Assembly (NCBI RefSeq): GCF_029873635.1
Contig: NC_080422.1
Coordinates: 58,873,889-58,937,888 of the forward strand
Reading direction: 5' to 3'
Length of the DNA stretch: 64,000 bases
Origin: Malania oleifera
Lineage: Eukaryota > Streptophyta > Magnoliopsida > Santalales > Ximeniaceae
Under the pieces are notes generated by a model. It searched no databases. It saw only the letters and a list, made by a program, of their open reading frames with translations, and had not been told where the DNA came from. This document shows positions 10,435 through 22,560 of this stretch, in pieces. The position numbers were made by a program, and so were the translations under genes. How positions within the stretch are numbered: position 1 is the stretch's first letter; each line of letters starts with the position of its first letter.

Positions 10435-13314
10435 AAAATCTAACCAACCACTTAAAAGCACGTAAATTTATACTACTAGAAAGCAAGTAAATTTCTATGT
10501 TACTATACTCCTAAAAAAGCAATGCTGGGGTCTGAATTAGACACCAGATTCCATGCCTCTAACTATGCTCCTTCAGATTTCGATAGAAGTACTAACCCAA
10601 GCGAACCAAAGTGGGAGAGGGTTGATTGAGCGCACAGGGTAGCAAGGGTGCACCAATCCTCTGGAGTACATTCAGGAACCCGAGTATACCATGTCTTAAT
10701 GATAATGAACACCTCTGCGGTTTTGTAGCCAACTACTTTCCTCTGACGGATACATAGTAGTGCTTATCCTTATCTACAATCTTTCATCAAACACCTAACA
10801 AGTAAATGGAAAGTTGTAAATCAAAAGCAGTAAGGAGAACTCTGGTAAAGAGATCATCCCTTTTGTATTCAAAACATTTGTCACTAACGCCAGAAGGTAC
10901 AAAAGAGCTATCATGTAATATACACTGATAGCACATGAACACCTCCGGATGTCACAGGCCGTCGAACACTTCATGCACACACCAAAACAGGAATTGAAAA
11001 CTATGTTATTCCGAATCTAACTTGCCTCTCAATGACATCTTAAGTCAGTCACTAACCTAAGAGAGGCCCAAGAGGAACGCACAACTTGAGTTGGCAACAA
11101 ATACTCATAGGCTCTGGGGTTTACAAGGTTTGTTTTACATTTTAGAAAGATTTGTAGAAAATCTTGCGTAGAAGATCGTCGCCATCGACCAGGTTGCTCC
11201 TCTGTCATTCTTGTGCGCGCCCTAATCAAGACTCGTGGGAAGTTAGGGATTTGAATCTTCAATGTCTTTGACTTTGTCACGCCTTAGGGTCTTCATGGTC
11301 GAGTTGATGGTCGAGACTTGCAGTATCTTAATCTTCAAGAAATATCAGTATCTCAACATAGTCGCCCCTGAAGGTCTCTTGATCGAACACTTCATCGAGA
11401 CTCTTAGTAGTTCTGAATTTCAATTCTATCTCAGCACCACAATAAGGTTACCCCAACGGGTCACTTGGTTGAGCACTTGATCGAACCTTGTAGCATTTTG
11501 ATCTTAGTCTAAACCTGAAAGTTTGTAGTAGAAGACTAAGTCACCCCTATAGTTTTTTGGTTGTGCCACATGGTCGAGCATCATCTTCTTGTCCATTTAT
11601 GCTATGAAGTCTCTGGAGCTTGGCTAAATGTCTGAATTCGAGCTTTGAATCCTCTAAATTCTCCTTGGCTTCTTGTAATTCCTAACTCCATGGTTTTAAC
11701 TTGTTTTTCCTAAAAAGACAAACAAACCTTGCATAGCTCCAAATAATGATAACTTTGGGTAAATATATGATAAAATGAAGATATGTACATGTAAATGAGG
11801 GTCTAAAATCACATATTTTAGGGACTCATCAAGCTCAATCTCAATCAACCAATATTCAGGAATATCCAATATTTACCATAATAAGATCTTCAACATAATA
11901 CAATATTTCACAAGATTAGATATTCACAAGTTCCAATACATAGCAAGATTTAATATTTACCAAGATTCAATATTGAGCACTATATAATATTCAACAAGAT
12001 AATGATGAAAAAATAGCGAAGCACACAGATTATATCTTGCAAATAGTAAAAGTATAGGGAAGAAGAAGTCGAACACCGTTGTTTTTACAAGGTTCGGCTG
12101 CAGCCTACGTTCTTGCCTCCAATAACCTGCTAAGAGTATTTCCTTTACCAACTTCATTATTAGGTGAAGTTACAACCTCTCTCCCTTAAAGTTGGAGTTT
12201 GCCTCTCTAACGAGAACCCCTGCTCGCTAGGTAACGATCCAACAATCATGAATCATCAAACAATACTACAAATAGCAAAAAAATATTTTACAAGAGAAAA
12301 GATCCTCAAATGACCATATTGGTACACATTAGATTCAAAATAATACTTCAAATAAACAATATGAAAGTTGAAACTCAAAGAATATCAGCAAAATTGATTC
12401 AAAGAGTAAGTTACGAAGGATCAAATAAGTTTTTCTCTGATTTGTAAAAAAAAACATAGCAGTCGCCTTATGCATGCAAAAGTATACACAAATTGTGCAT
12501 GCCCTTTACTTGTTAAGATGTGTTCTTTCCCTAATGTACAAGAATGATACAATTAAATAGTGCACTAGGGTTAAAAAAAATTCCCTTAAGGTTTTCTCTT
12601 AATTTGGAAACCAATCACGCAAGATATGTAAACAAGATCAACATTGTAATTCGTTTAAACATACACATTTGTCATCTATCCTCTCAGGATGAGTCACTTG
12701 TGCTCGTTTAAAGTCAGTGTATTCTAAAATTCAGAATGGTGTCAACTAACTGTGACTGATAGGTCAGTCGCCTATACCTACTCTTTTTCTATATTTTCAA
12801 AACAGTAGCACCACGGTCGTCTGATGATTTTTCATCATTCACCTGTCCTTGGAGTAAATCTTGTTTTTCAATATTTTTTGTTCCAAACATAATTCATGTA
12901 ATGAAAAAACGTAATTTAAACTTTTAGAAAACATTTTCCATGAATATAATTAGGTATCTAAGTCCAATGACATATCCTAGGAGCTTCAAGTAATCAATAT
13001 TGAGTTTTGAAGTACTTACATGAAACTTCTATTTGACTATTATATCTAAGTGCTTAAGTCTTGATGTTGTGAAACTTCCAATATGTCTTCTGAACTTTGT
13101 GCACTGCTTCAATGAGCTTCATGTATCGCATGACTTGAACTTTCATGTTTGTCATGTCTTATAGCCTTAAGTGTGATTATCCATTCAAACCTTTCAAACA
13201 TATCCATTTGAAACCTTAACATCACTTAAGTCCTGAAACTCAAACTTGCATAGACATGTTAAGTAACCTTGATTTTTTATCATCAAAACAAGATTAAGCC
13301 TTGTTAGGCAAAAA

Positions 13315-13656
13315 AAACATATGGCTCAAGAGCTTGTGATTCCTTTTGTGCATCATTATTTAGCACACATACATTTGTAGGTGGGTTTTTGGGTATCCTG
13401 TTCCATTGTATTTTTCAAACTCTGGGACCTTAAACTTGGCTGACATGTTAATGGCCATAAACAAGCATAATTATAGCCCTATATTCTTGCATCTCTTGTA
13501 TTGCTTGCACCTGCTCGTCTAGATAAAACATACAATTGCTGATGGAGATTTCTTCCACAATAAGGGTCTTAGAAGCTAGTCTAGGTTGTATGGGGAACCT
13601 AAAAGAGGATTCTCTAGACTGAAGTTCTAGCGGAGCTAGAGGAACATGTTCAATAA
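13315..13656 (-). pseudogene. H gag, middle segment
   Basis: Minus-strand reading gives, after the A2 insertion point, a proline-rich stretch and then YLDEQVQAIQEMQEY, followed after a frameshift by the recognisable Tat-gag block FKVPEFEKYNGTGYPKTHLQ and a KLLSHM ending. It joins in frame to the 54774-54586 segment at one side and to 117-1 at the other. It is broken by one in-frame stop after the MYVC motif and by the frameshift. Positions 13315-13319 (aaaca) are the S0 TSD copy and 13652-13656 (aataa) the A2 TSD copy. Confidence 0.65.
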
Positions 13657-15694
13657 TTAAAAGTAAGGTATACTCCCAAGAGGGGGGATGAATTGGGATT
13701 GAAAAAAAAAAATCTTTAGAAACTTCTTTTTTTTAATTCTTTCTCAACCATTTTTGGATTTAGCAATTACACAATCACAAATACAACGGATGATTAATTC
13801 AAGATTGAATTGTTGTGAATGAGAATACCAATTTGAATACTTTGTAAGTTCTTTAGCAATTAACATCCAGCAACTCAATTCAATCAATCAATACAAGCTT
13901 TCGCAATATGAAATCATACACCAATTTCAACAACGCTTGCAATATTCAAATTTAGATTTAAGCTTAAATATGTAGCTGATGAGTAACCTTTATAAATAAG
14001 GAAGGCTTGATTTCTTCAATATGAACACAATAGAAATTCCAATCACTCTGCCAAAGCTCAAATATTGATTTCAAATATATAACTTGAATTATGCAACCAA
14101 CCAATACATTAATAAGTCTTGGGTGTTAATCAATCAACGTACTTCCTTACGGTTTCCAAAATAATATTGATCAACCAACGTACTCCCTTTCAATTTTCAC
14201 AATCCCAAAATCAAATTATTTTTCAACAATAACCAATCCAAGCGGTTTATAGATTTGCAAAATACTAAATTCACAACCACGCAGTATATATGTGCAAAAA
14301 ATTAAAGAGAGTAGGGAAGAGAGTGAAATCGAGTTTTTACAAGGTTCGGCTATACTCGCCTACGTCCTTGCATTAAGCAACACACCTAAGGATTCCACTA
14401 TATCACTCCTTTATGGGCAGAGCAAACCTTTACAAGAATCATTCAACAGGATAGAGTCCTCTCCAAGTGATACCCCACGCTCAGTTCCCTCTTTCAAGTA
14501 GGGTGGAGCCCCGTCTCCAAGCGATACCCCACCCTCAGTACAATGTATCAAACAACCTAAATTGTCAACAAATAACAAAAACAAGAACAATTTGGTGTAC
14601 AATGACACTCTCAAAAGAGCTAATTAGTACAAGGTATAGCGCAACTAAGAATACTTCAATTTAAATATCAATAAAGAATAGAATTGAAACTCAGAGAATA
14701 TATCACCATGATATTTCTTTTTATTGACCAAACTCATAATTTATGCTCAAGGATCGATGAAAAATAACTCAGCAAGTCTTAGAAAAAATTCAGCAAGTAT
14801 GTGAGCAAGAAAACTTTTTGAAGAGTACGTTTTGAATTCTTGGTATCAATTTGATTTGTGAAATCATGTATTTATAGAGTTAAAAATTCATATTTTTGTG
14901 TTGCTCAAGTTACTTGGTGTATTTCCCAAGTTTTGACAATGTTTTGGGCACAAGCAACATAATTTGGAAACTTTTAAATGCTGTTTCAAAATAGCCATTA
15001 CGAAGGTCAATCGCATGGACTCAACAGGGTCAGTCACCTAGACTTTGAAATTTAGTGATTTATCAAAGTCATAGTTGACTTAGGCGTCTGGACTCATAGG
15101 GGACAGTAGCCTGGGCCTATTCTTTCTTCCCAACTTTAATTCAGAATAAATGTCAATCGCCTAACCAGCCAAGGGCCAGTCGTATGGGCAGTTAAAATCC
15201 TGTTTTTAAAACATGTTTCCAAAAACTCTGGCCAACTTGTTTTGATACTTTTGAAAGTATTTTTTGGTATTTTCAAAATATGGTCTCCAAGTAAAAAATT
15301 AACCCTAGTGAGCTTCAACACATTCAAATTGATTTTTAATTGAAGTACTTACACAAGACATTTGTTAAGACTTAAAACTTTCTAACTACGAAGTCTTCAT
15401 ATATTTCTTGCTTTGAATCCATCTTGTCCTTAAGCTTTAATATCCTTTAAACTTTCGTAAGGTTTGTCTTTCTTTGACTTTTTAAGCTTCCTTTTGATCA
15501 CTTGTTGTTGGAATATGAGCTTTTAATAACACTTGTGATCTTGAACTCTTATGCTTTATCTTGAACTTATAATACTTGAACTTTTGAACTTCATATGCTT
15601 GATTTCCTAAACATCATCACTTAAACCACGACATGTTAAATTACTTTGATATTTTATCATCAAAATAAGATTTGAAAGCCTTATTAGGCCAACA
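13657..15694 (-). repeat. A2 3' LTR
   Basis: The LTR is 2038 bp. Its right end in plus view, AGGCCAACA, is the reverse of the SIRE start TGTTGGCC. Its left end TTAAAAGTAAGG has lost the canonical TG seen in the partner (TGAAAAGTAAGG). The TATA-like box on the minus strand is at 14869-14876. Motifs such as CAGTCACCTAGAC, CAGTAGCCTGGGC and GTCAATCGCC (reverse of the GGCGACTG type) are spread over about 15006-15190, upstream of that box in the element's sense. Confidence 0.9.
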
Positions 15695-17199
15695 ATCTCC
15701 CCCTTTTTGATGATGGCATACAAGGAGCGAAAAAATTGAGTAAGCCTTAATAACGCCCCCCCCCTTACAATAAGCATCTTAATATTTGTAATATCAAGAT
15801 CTATTTCAATATCATGCTCCAATTTTCATTTTATAGTGAGCCAATATACATGCTTAGGTATGCAATCTCATGCTCAATGTTTTCCCAAAACTTCTCCATC
15901 TTTTGACATCAATCACAAAGAGTAAGATATCAAGAAAAACATATAAATAAATGTTAAGGTAAAGAGCAACCATAAGCAAAAGTATATATCTAGTGAAGGC
16001 ATAAAGCAGAAACTTTGCATTCATCATGCATAAAAAGATAAACAATAAGTCCCAAAATAGCATGAAAAACTTCAAACAATTATATATAAGAATTTCCAAT
16101 AATCTCCATAAATCATGATTTCATAGCTTAACAAATCTAACTCCCCCTGAATGAAATGTATTTCATGTTCAATAAATTCATAATTTCATTCTTGAAGGAC
16201 AAACTATGTATCTATGTGTTGTATGAGTGTAAATATCATGTGAAGCTATCATCTTTCTCAATTATGCTTTTAAATTCATCATGTCATGCTCATGCTCAGT
16301 TTGCTAAATTTTCTCCCCCTTTTTATATCAACAAAAAAAAAATACCAAAAAAAATATTATGCAAAGGTAATAAGGACCAAAAATTCGAATTTAAATTACA
16401 ATAACAAGGTCCATAATCCAGCATATATTTCAATCATAACATGATCATCCATCACTAATATGGTTAAGAGAAAAAACAAATAAAAGAACTAAGCACAACA
16501 AAATAATATTTCAACCCAACTCAGTGTTTGGTTTCACAAAATATATATGAATCTTGCATTTCCATCAGATTTGTATGCTCATGCTCATGCTTTCTTCAAA
16601 CACACTTGAAATTCTTATGCAATAAGCTTAGTTTGCTTTAGATTTTCTTTCTTTTGATTTCCAATAATTCTTTTGCATATGAACACCAAAATTCATATGG
16701 CTTTTTAAATCTCAATACTTTCTAAGTTAAGCTTTGTACAATCCAAGATTTCTTGATTTATGACCGAAATTGTCATTCTTGTATTTATTTGTTTCAATAT
16801 AATAGCCGTTAATAAGCTCATAAACTCTTCTTTAAGTTTGTCCATTTCAACTCATTCAATATCCTTGTATTAAAGTTGACTTTTCAATAGTTTGAACAAG
16901 GATAAATTTTCTTTTTGGAATCTTTGAATTCTCTGGATTTCTTAGATTTTCTCAGCTTCTCGGGTCCTCTATTATAGTATATATTTCTATTAGTAACTTA
17001 CATTCAAAGCATTTATCTACTATCAAAGCATATTTATAGTTCTTTTCTAAATCTATTAAGATTGGCTACTTTAAACCATGTACGCTATGAAGGCATTCCC
17101 ATCCCTTTTTATTTTAGTACAAATTTAGCTTTCTTAATTCCTAAAAAGGGAGTGACTATTCCTAAGACCTATGGAGTCCTTAGTTTGTGAACTATCCTT
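15695..17199 (-). other. A2 spacer between gag and 3' LTR, with two polypurine tracts
   Basis: The main PPT, AAAAAGGGGGAGAT on the minus strand, touches the LTR at 15695-15708. A second tract of the same type, TAAAAAGGGGGAGAA on the minus strand, lies at about 16310-16324. The rest is AT-rich and shows no coding motif. Short open stretches at 16099-15854 (minus) and 16156-16404 (plus) look like chance ORFs in AT-rich DNA. Element D has the same layout at 37136-38285. Confidence 0.65.
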
Positions 17200-17705
17200 T
17201 CATCTTGGTATCCAAACATTCTTGGGTCTTGATGGAGAGTTTTCTTTTACTTTCCAAACTTGTTCAACTTTCACACCCTTTCTATTTAATGGACATTCAA
17301 ACTTTATGTGTCCTTTCTTCTTACATGTGAAGCATGTGGTGTGAGTGTAAGCATTTAATGAGGTGCTAGCATAGTCTTTGGAGGCTTTTGCAAAGTACCC
17401 CATGTAAAGGTTCATTTTCCTTGTGTTCTCAACTCCATTTAATCCTATGCCTTCTTTATCCAAAGACATTCTTTGTGATCCAATTATTTTATTAAAGTTC
17501 TCCTTTCCTCTGGTAAAATTGTAAATTTTTTTATTTTGATCCTCAATTTTACTTTTAAAGTAAAGTATTTTTGAATCTTTGATTCCTTTCTAGTTAGCTT
17601 GTGGCCTCACTAGTTCTTTAGTCATCTGATTTATTTTGCTTTAGAGTTTATCAATGACTAGGTCCTTCTCTTTTTCAATCGAAGCTTGAGATCTTAAATC
17701 TCTTA
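17200..17705 (-). pseudogene. A2 gag, C-terminal part with second zinc knuckle
   Basis: On the minus strand 17469-17200 is open and contains a CCHC knuckle CFTCKKKGHIKFEC (about 17335-17293), followed by a basic stretch and ending NVWIPR. The region before it (17705-17470) matches the D gag segment with YNFTRGKEN and RMSLDKEGIGLNG. The reading ends at the same point as in D (KIWVPKMK there). In pol-bearing relatives such as B, protease follows this block; here non-coding spacer follows. Broken upstream by stops and cut at 17705 by the B insertion. Confidence 0.8.
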
Positions 17706-19628
17706 TGTTGACCTTACAGGTCATACCCTATTTTGATTATGAAAAATACTTTGGTATTTAATGTCTGTCAAGTTTGTGTGTAGGTTTATATTAGTAAGAT
17801 CATATGATGGCATGAGGTGACTTGAAGAATAAAGACCCGGAATATTTATTTGTTGTAATTTATATTATGTTTTATTCGAGTTTCTAATATTTAAGTAGGA
17901 AAGGTTCGTAATAATTAATGCATATCATACATGTACGAAATGATAAGCTCAAAGACCTTATAAAGACCCTAGGTCCTTGCATTTACGCTTAAGTTAGTCC
18001 CCATTATCCCATATGCTATCGGGGGAGAATTTTAAATTAAAATAGGACATAAGGTATAAAAATAGTGAGGTTTCGAGCGACCGAACCTTGGTGTTCAAAA
18101 TACCTCGGTCAAATGAATCGTTGAATAGTTAGCGTGTTGACCTGACTTCGGGCGACCGAACTCAAATGAATTGAGTGTCCATGGTCGATCAAACTCATGC
18201 CCTTATTTTTTCCAACTACTCGGGCGCCCGAATATTAGCATTCAAATCACCCTTGGGCGACTGAACATGTTAGTTCGGTAAGCCAAACTTGAGACCAGGC
18301 GACCAAATCTCGGATAGATTGGGAAATCACTTTGGTCAGCAAACTGAACCCTTGATAAAACACTTGAACATGAAAAAGCTACTTTTTCTCATGTGTCTAT
18401 TCGAGCAACTGAACCTATGGCTTGGTCGGCTAAAACTCACAGATTGGCCTAATTTTTAACAAGGTTAAATACGGTTAAACATGGTTAATTTTCTTAAACT
18501 CTTTTAAAACAAATTTAATTATTCCTTATGTATCCCCAACAGTTGTAAAATTGGCCAAGTCTATAAATAAAAGTTCATTTGCTCAAATTAGTGATTGATT
18601 AACATTTTGATTAGCAATAAAATCCTTTGGAATTTTTCAAAGCTTATTCTTTTATACAAAGCCTATACTCTCTCACACAATCATTCTTTTGCTAAATCAA
18701 TCCTCATGAGAATTCTTTGAGTCGTTTTACATTATTCTCATTTTCTAGAAACTCTCATTGTGTACATTGTTTGTTTGATTTTGGATTGATAGTAAAGCAA
18801 AGATTTTCCCCCGATTTTATTTAATAAGTCTTTTTGTGGGAAAAATCTTGTAGCTTGTAAGTCTTTGCAACTTATACTCTTTGAACTTGTATTTTTTGAG
18901 TGTGCAAAAAGTATTTTCTTAAGCTCATTTTTTGAATATCTTTTGTGCTTAAATATTGAGAAAATATTTTTTATAGATATTTAGAATACTCTTGGTAGAA
19001 ATCTTTGAAACCCTAAATTGTGATTGAGATTTACATCTATACATAGCTTCAAAGATTAGCTTGTTGATATGCTTTTGTGCTTGATTGGATATAGTCATTA
19101 CTTTGAGTGTTGATTGCACGCATATATCACTGAGCTTATTGTTCTTACATTATTGATGTGCATTGATTGATATTGGTGCAAATATGCTTGATTGAGAAGC
19201 AAATATTTTGTACACAAGTCGTATTGTGATTCTGTTGTATTCCAGGCATGGCTTAAGGGGGCGTTAATCTAGCCTGGAAGGATTAGTTGTAAAGGTTGAG
19301 GTCAGTCCTGTGTTAATTTGACCTGGTTGTATTTCAGTGCCTCTCCACTAGTATTTCAGTGCTTTGTGAGCCAAACCAGGGACGTAGGCATTTTGCCGAA
19401 CCTCAATAACATTTATGATGTTATCTCTCTTTACCTACTTTACCTTGCATGCATAATTAGCTTACTTGTGTAATTTAATTTTAGCATATATATATATATA
19501 TATTTGTTTTATATCTGCACTAGATTGACCCTAAGGTCGTGTAATACTACTATTGGTTAATTGACCTAGGGGAGAAATTTTTAAAATACTAATTCACCGA
19601 CCCTCTTGGGATTACAGTAAAGCTAATG
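17706..19628 (+). repeat. B 5' LTR
   Basis: It starts TGTTGACCTTACAGGTCATA. The LTR ends at AGCTAATG in this copy and AGCTAACA in the 3' copy, so the terminal CA has mutated. The LTR is 1923 bp. U3 motifs and the TATA box are listed separately. A leader phrase GACGTAGGCATTTTGCCGAACC (19382-19403) is the B version of a block shared by all SIRE-type LTRs here. A short (TA)n run lies near 19487-19502. Confidence 0.9.
18074..18569 (+). promoter_or_regulatory. B U3 motif array and TATA box
   Basis: About eight motifs of the form SGGGCGACCGAAC are seen: 18074, 18149, 18182 (TGGTCGATCAAAC), 18221 (CGGGCGCCCGAAT), 18254 (TGGGCGACTGAAC), 18296, 18401 and 18423. TATAAATA is at 18562-18569. The same array recurs in the 3' LTR (25330-25710), where TCGATCGAAC and CAGTCGACCGAAAC forms are visible. 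Function is inferred from repetition and position. Confidence 0.6.
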
Positions 19629-19645
19629 ATTAGTGTCAGAGACTA
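19629..19645 (+). other. B primer binding site (degenerate)
   Basis: ATTAGTGTCAGAGACTA directly follows the 5' LTR and resembles the initiator-Met-type PBS (TGGTATCAGAGC) seen in related elements. Several bases differ. No other candidate is nearby. Confidence 0.55.
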
Positions 19646-19683
19646 GTAGCTTAGACTTAACCATTATTTTTCAAAAGATCTAG

Positions 19684-21403
19684 ATGGCTCATAACATTGC
19701 AACCCTTTTCCCTGAGGGACCCTCTTCAACACGTCCTCTTGTTTTCAACGGTGTTAATTACACCTTCTGGAAACAAATGATGCGTATTTACCTCCAAAAT
19801 ATTTACTAGAAGGTGTGGAGAGTTGTCTCTAAGGGAAACTATGTTCCTAAGAAAACTGAAGGTGAAACTAGAGTTCCTAAGACTGAAGAGGATTATACTA
19901 GCAATGATATGAAAGCTCTTAGTATAAATGTTACTGCCATGAATATTCTCTACCGTGGGCTTAATGTTAATGACTTTAATAGAGTTATGACATGTTCTTC
20001 TACTAAGGAGATATGGGATAAGTTAGAGGTCACCTGTGAAGGTACTAGAGATGTGAAGGATGGTAGGATTGAGTTGCTGACCAGTGAGTATGAAGCATTT
20101 AGGATGAACACTGGTGAGTCCATACAGAGCATGTATACTAGATTCACACACATCATTAATTCATTGCATGCATTAGATAAGACTTATCCTATGTATGAGA
20201 TGATTAGGAAAATCCTTAGGGGTTTGCCTTCTGTTTGGGAAGCAAACACTATGGCCATATCTGAGGATAGAGATTTTAAGGCTATGTCACTAAATGAACT
20301 GATAGGTGATAGTCACTTATCACCTATGAGTTAGCTATTAATAAGAGATTGAATGAGCACATTAGAATAAGAAAAGTGATTGCATTAAAAACGTCTACTA
20401 ATACTTTTAATGAGTGTAGTGAACCTGAATCTGAGATGACATGGCCATGCTAACTATGGAATTCAGCGGGTTCTTTAGAAAGAATAGTAGGCCATACAAA
20501 AATTTTATAGATTCTATATCTAAGAAAGGAGAGTCTAGTAAAAGAAAATAAAAATTGAATGCTCCCATGTGCAACAATTGTAACATGGTTGGGCATATCA
20601 AACCTAATTATCCATTGCTAAAAAATGAGTCTAAAGAAAAGAAGAAAGCCATGAAAGCAGGTACCTCATGGGATAGACCAAACAACAACGATTTAGATTT
20701 AGATTGCGGCAACTCTTAGATTGCCAATTTATGCCTAATGGCACAAGATGATGAGGTATTGTCTTCTTGCTCCTTATCTTCATATTATTTTGATGATGAT
20801 TGTGATTCTAATAGCATGCCTACATTTAAATAATTGCAATATGAATATATTCGTGTACCTAAATCACTAAACAAAATGACCAAGGAAGATGATGTTTTGA
20901 AAAAGAAATGTGAAAATTGGCCTAAACTTTTTGAAACTGCAAAGAATTCTCATGCCTTGATTCTTAAAAAAAAAGATTTGAAAATTGCTGAGCTTGAGAG
21001 AAAATTAGAGGATGGCTCCTAAATTATTTTTTAATCTGCTGAGGGCCAACATAATTTTGAAAAACTTCTTGGGGCCCAAAGAAACTCTCTTAGCAAAGAA
21101 GGTTTTGATTTAATGGTATTGAAAATGTAAGATGACCTGATTTTTTTTTTTAGGACATTTTACTAGAGAATCAAAATCCCAACTTCCATCTAAAGATCCT
21201 CGGTGTCAAATGATATGTTTAAAGTGCAAACAAATTGGTCATATTCATTTTGACTATCCACTTAGAAATAGACATGTAAGAATTAAAAGGGCGTGGAAAG
21301 TCAAAAGTGATCCAAGCACTAACTACTATGGGCCAACATAATTTGGGGACTAGCGTCAGTTACTTAAATTTTTTTGCAGGTGTGCTTAAGATCATCCTTT
21401 TTC
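19684..21403 (+). pseudogene. B gag pseudogene with two zinc knuckles
   Basis: It starts at ATG 19684 (MAHNIATLFPEG). The core shows NGVNYTFWKQ, TSSTKEIWDKLEV-type and MYTRFTHIINSLHAL motifs typical of copia gag (UBN2 type). The first stop is in the first 50 codons (IY-stop-KVW) and a frameshift follows near 20315. Knuckle 1 (20570-20611) and knuckle 2 (21216 onward, CLKCKQIGHIHFDY) both have the last Cys replaced by Tyr, so RNA binding would be lost. A lysine-rich, probably coiled stretch separates the knuckles. The order matches gag in A2 and D, but here pol follows. Confidence 0.8.
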
Positions 21404-22560
21404 CAAGGACAAGTGGCACCTACATAGCGGCTGCTCATGACATATGACCAGAGACAAGGCCAAGTTTGCATCCCTCACTCCCAATGATGGAGGATACATG
21501 ACATTCGGGGACAATGCCAAGGGCCGAATCATCGGTGTAGGTAAAGTTGATGAGGAACCTTCTCTCATTATTGATAATGTATTACTAGTTCATGGTTTGA
21601 AACATATTTTTTTTAGTATTAGCCAATTGTGTGATAAAGGGTATAAAGTATCTTTTGAAAACCATAAATGCATTGTTGAGAGTAAGTCTGATAACAAAGT
21701 ACTTTTCACTGCTGAATGTCATGAAAATGTGTATACAACTAGTTTTGATAATTTAGCTTCTCAACAAGTTAGATGCTTTTCTACAATAAACAAAGCTAAT
21801 TGGTTGTGGCATAGACGTTTAGGACATGCTAATATGGATCTTTTGTCAAAACTTGTGAAAAAGGACTTAGTTAAAGGCTTGCCAAAAACACATTTTTTTA
21901 AATATAAAATTTGTGATGCATGTCAAATGGGTAAGTAAACTAAATCAAGTTTTAAGAAAAATAAATTCATATCCACCACTAGACCACTTGAAATGCTACA
22001 CTTACATTTATTTAGTCTTAATCAAGTTCAAACTCTAGGTGGAAAATTGTATGCTTTTGTTATTGTGGATGATTATTCTAGGTTCACATGGGTGGAATTT
22101 CTTTCTCATAAGGATGAATCGTGTGAACAATTCACTAAACTATGTAGAAGAATTCAGAATGAAAAAGGTTACAAAATCACACATATAAGAAGTGATAGGG
22201 GAACTGAATTAAAAAAATGATGGCATAGAAAACTATTGTCACTTAAAGGGCATTTCACATAATTTTTTTGTACCTAGGACCCCTCAACAAAATGGAGTTG
22301 TAGAAAGAAAGAATAGGTCCTTACAAGAAACAGGGAGGACAATGTTAAATGAACATAAATTACCAAAATATTTGCTGTGAGTATTGCATGTTATGTCATA
22401 AATATAGTGTTAATCAGGCCTTCACTTAATAGGACTCCATATAAATTGTGGAACAGCCGTAGAACTAACATTTCCTACTTTCATGTCTTTGGAAATTTGA
22501 CTCTAAATGTGATGAAGGAATTTTCCTAGGTTATTCACTTAATAGTAAAACATAGAGAGT
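21404..22560 (+). pseudogene. B protease and integrase pseudogene
   Basis: Protease: the DSG active-site triad reads HSG (His codon 21423-21425), and a stop precedes HMT, so it is inactive. The open stretch 21444-21938 carries the end of protease and the GAG-pre-integrase HRRLGHAN and CDAC zinc-binding motifs. Integrase core: the first catalytic Asp (LHLDLFGP in relatives) is His at 22005-22007. The second, in RSDRGTE, is kept (22194-22196), as is Glu in QNGVVERKN (22303-22305). A stop follows QMGK and a frameshift follows 22220. After 22500 the sequence is badly broken. Confidence 0.8.

Larger units (their letters stand above)
639..11831 (-). mobile_element. A1: Athila-like Ty3/gypsy element without pol, minus
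   Basis: Two LTRs of the same net length (1595 bp each after removing S1) bracket a 5.68-kb interior, flanked by a perfect TSD agctc at 634-638 and 11832-11836. Orientation is minus: gag and protease read leftward from about 7761, the PBS lies beside the right-hand LTR and the PPT beside the left-hand LTR. The gag and protease remnants are Athila-like. No reverse transcriptase, RNase H or integrase could be found in 2234-5081. The element is therefore either a non-autonomous gag-protease derivative or an internal deletion copy. It sits inside solo LTR S0. Confidence 0.9.
7915..11831 (-). repeat. A1 5' LTR, interrupted by S1
   Basis: The segments 7915-8117 and 10440-11831 together equal 1595 bp, the same as the partner LTR. 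S1 with its duplicated aaaat (2322 bp) accounts for the difference. The right end (GGACTCATCA at 11831) is followed by TSD agctc. GGTCGAG/TGATCGAAC words cluster at 11296-11315, 11379-11390, 11465-11487 and 11571-11582, about 250-540 bases from the transcriptional 5' end, where U3 regulatory sites would lie. Confidence 0.9.
118..13314 (-). mobile_element. S0: solo SIRE-type LTR, minus, split by A1
   Basis: The pieces 118-638 and 11832-13314 form a single LTR of about 2.0 kb. The left end (TGAAATTAGGATGTATTCCC) aligns with the left end of the A2 LTRs (TGAAAAGTAAGGTGTACC). The right end carries the family signature AAGCCTTGTTAGGC. Flanks 113-117 (gaaca) and 13315-13319 (aaaca) are a TSD with one mismatch. 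The H gag frame joins exactly when the LTR and one TSD are removed. No internal region remains, so it is a solo LTR left by LTR-LTR recombination. Both terminal dinucleotides at the right end have decayed. Confidence 0.8.

Noticed and set aside
17701..17705. TSD for B (tctta versus ttcta)
   Set aside because: Two mismatches; B boundaries rest on LTR alignment and the A2 context instead.
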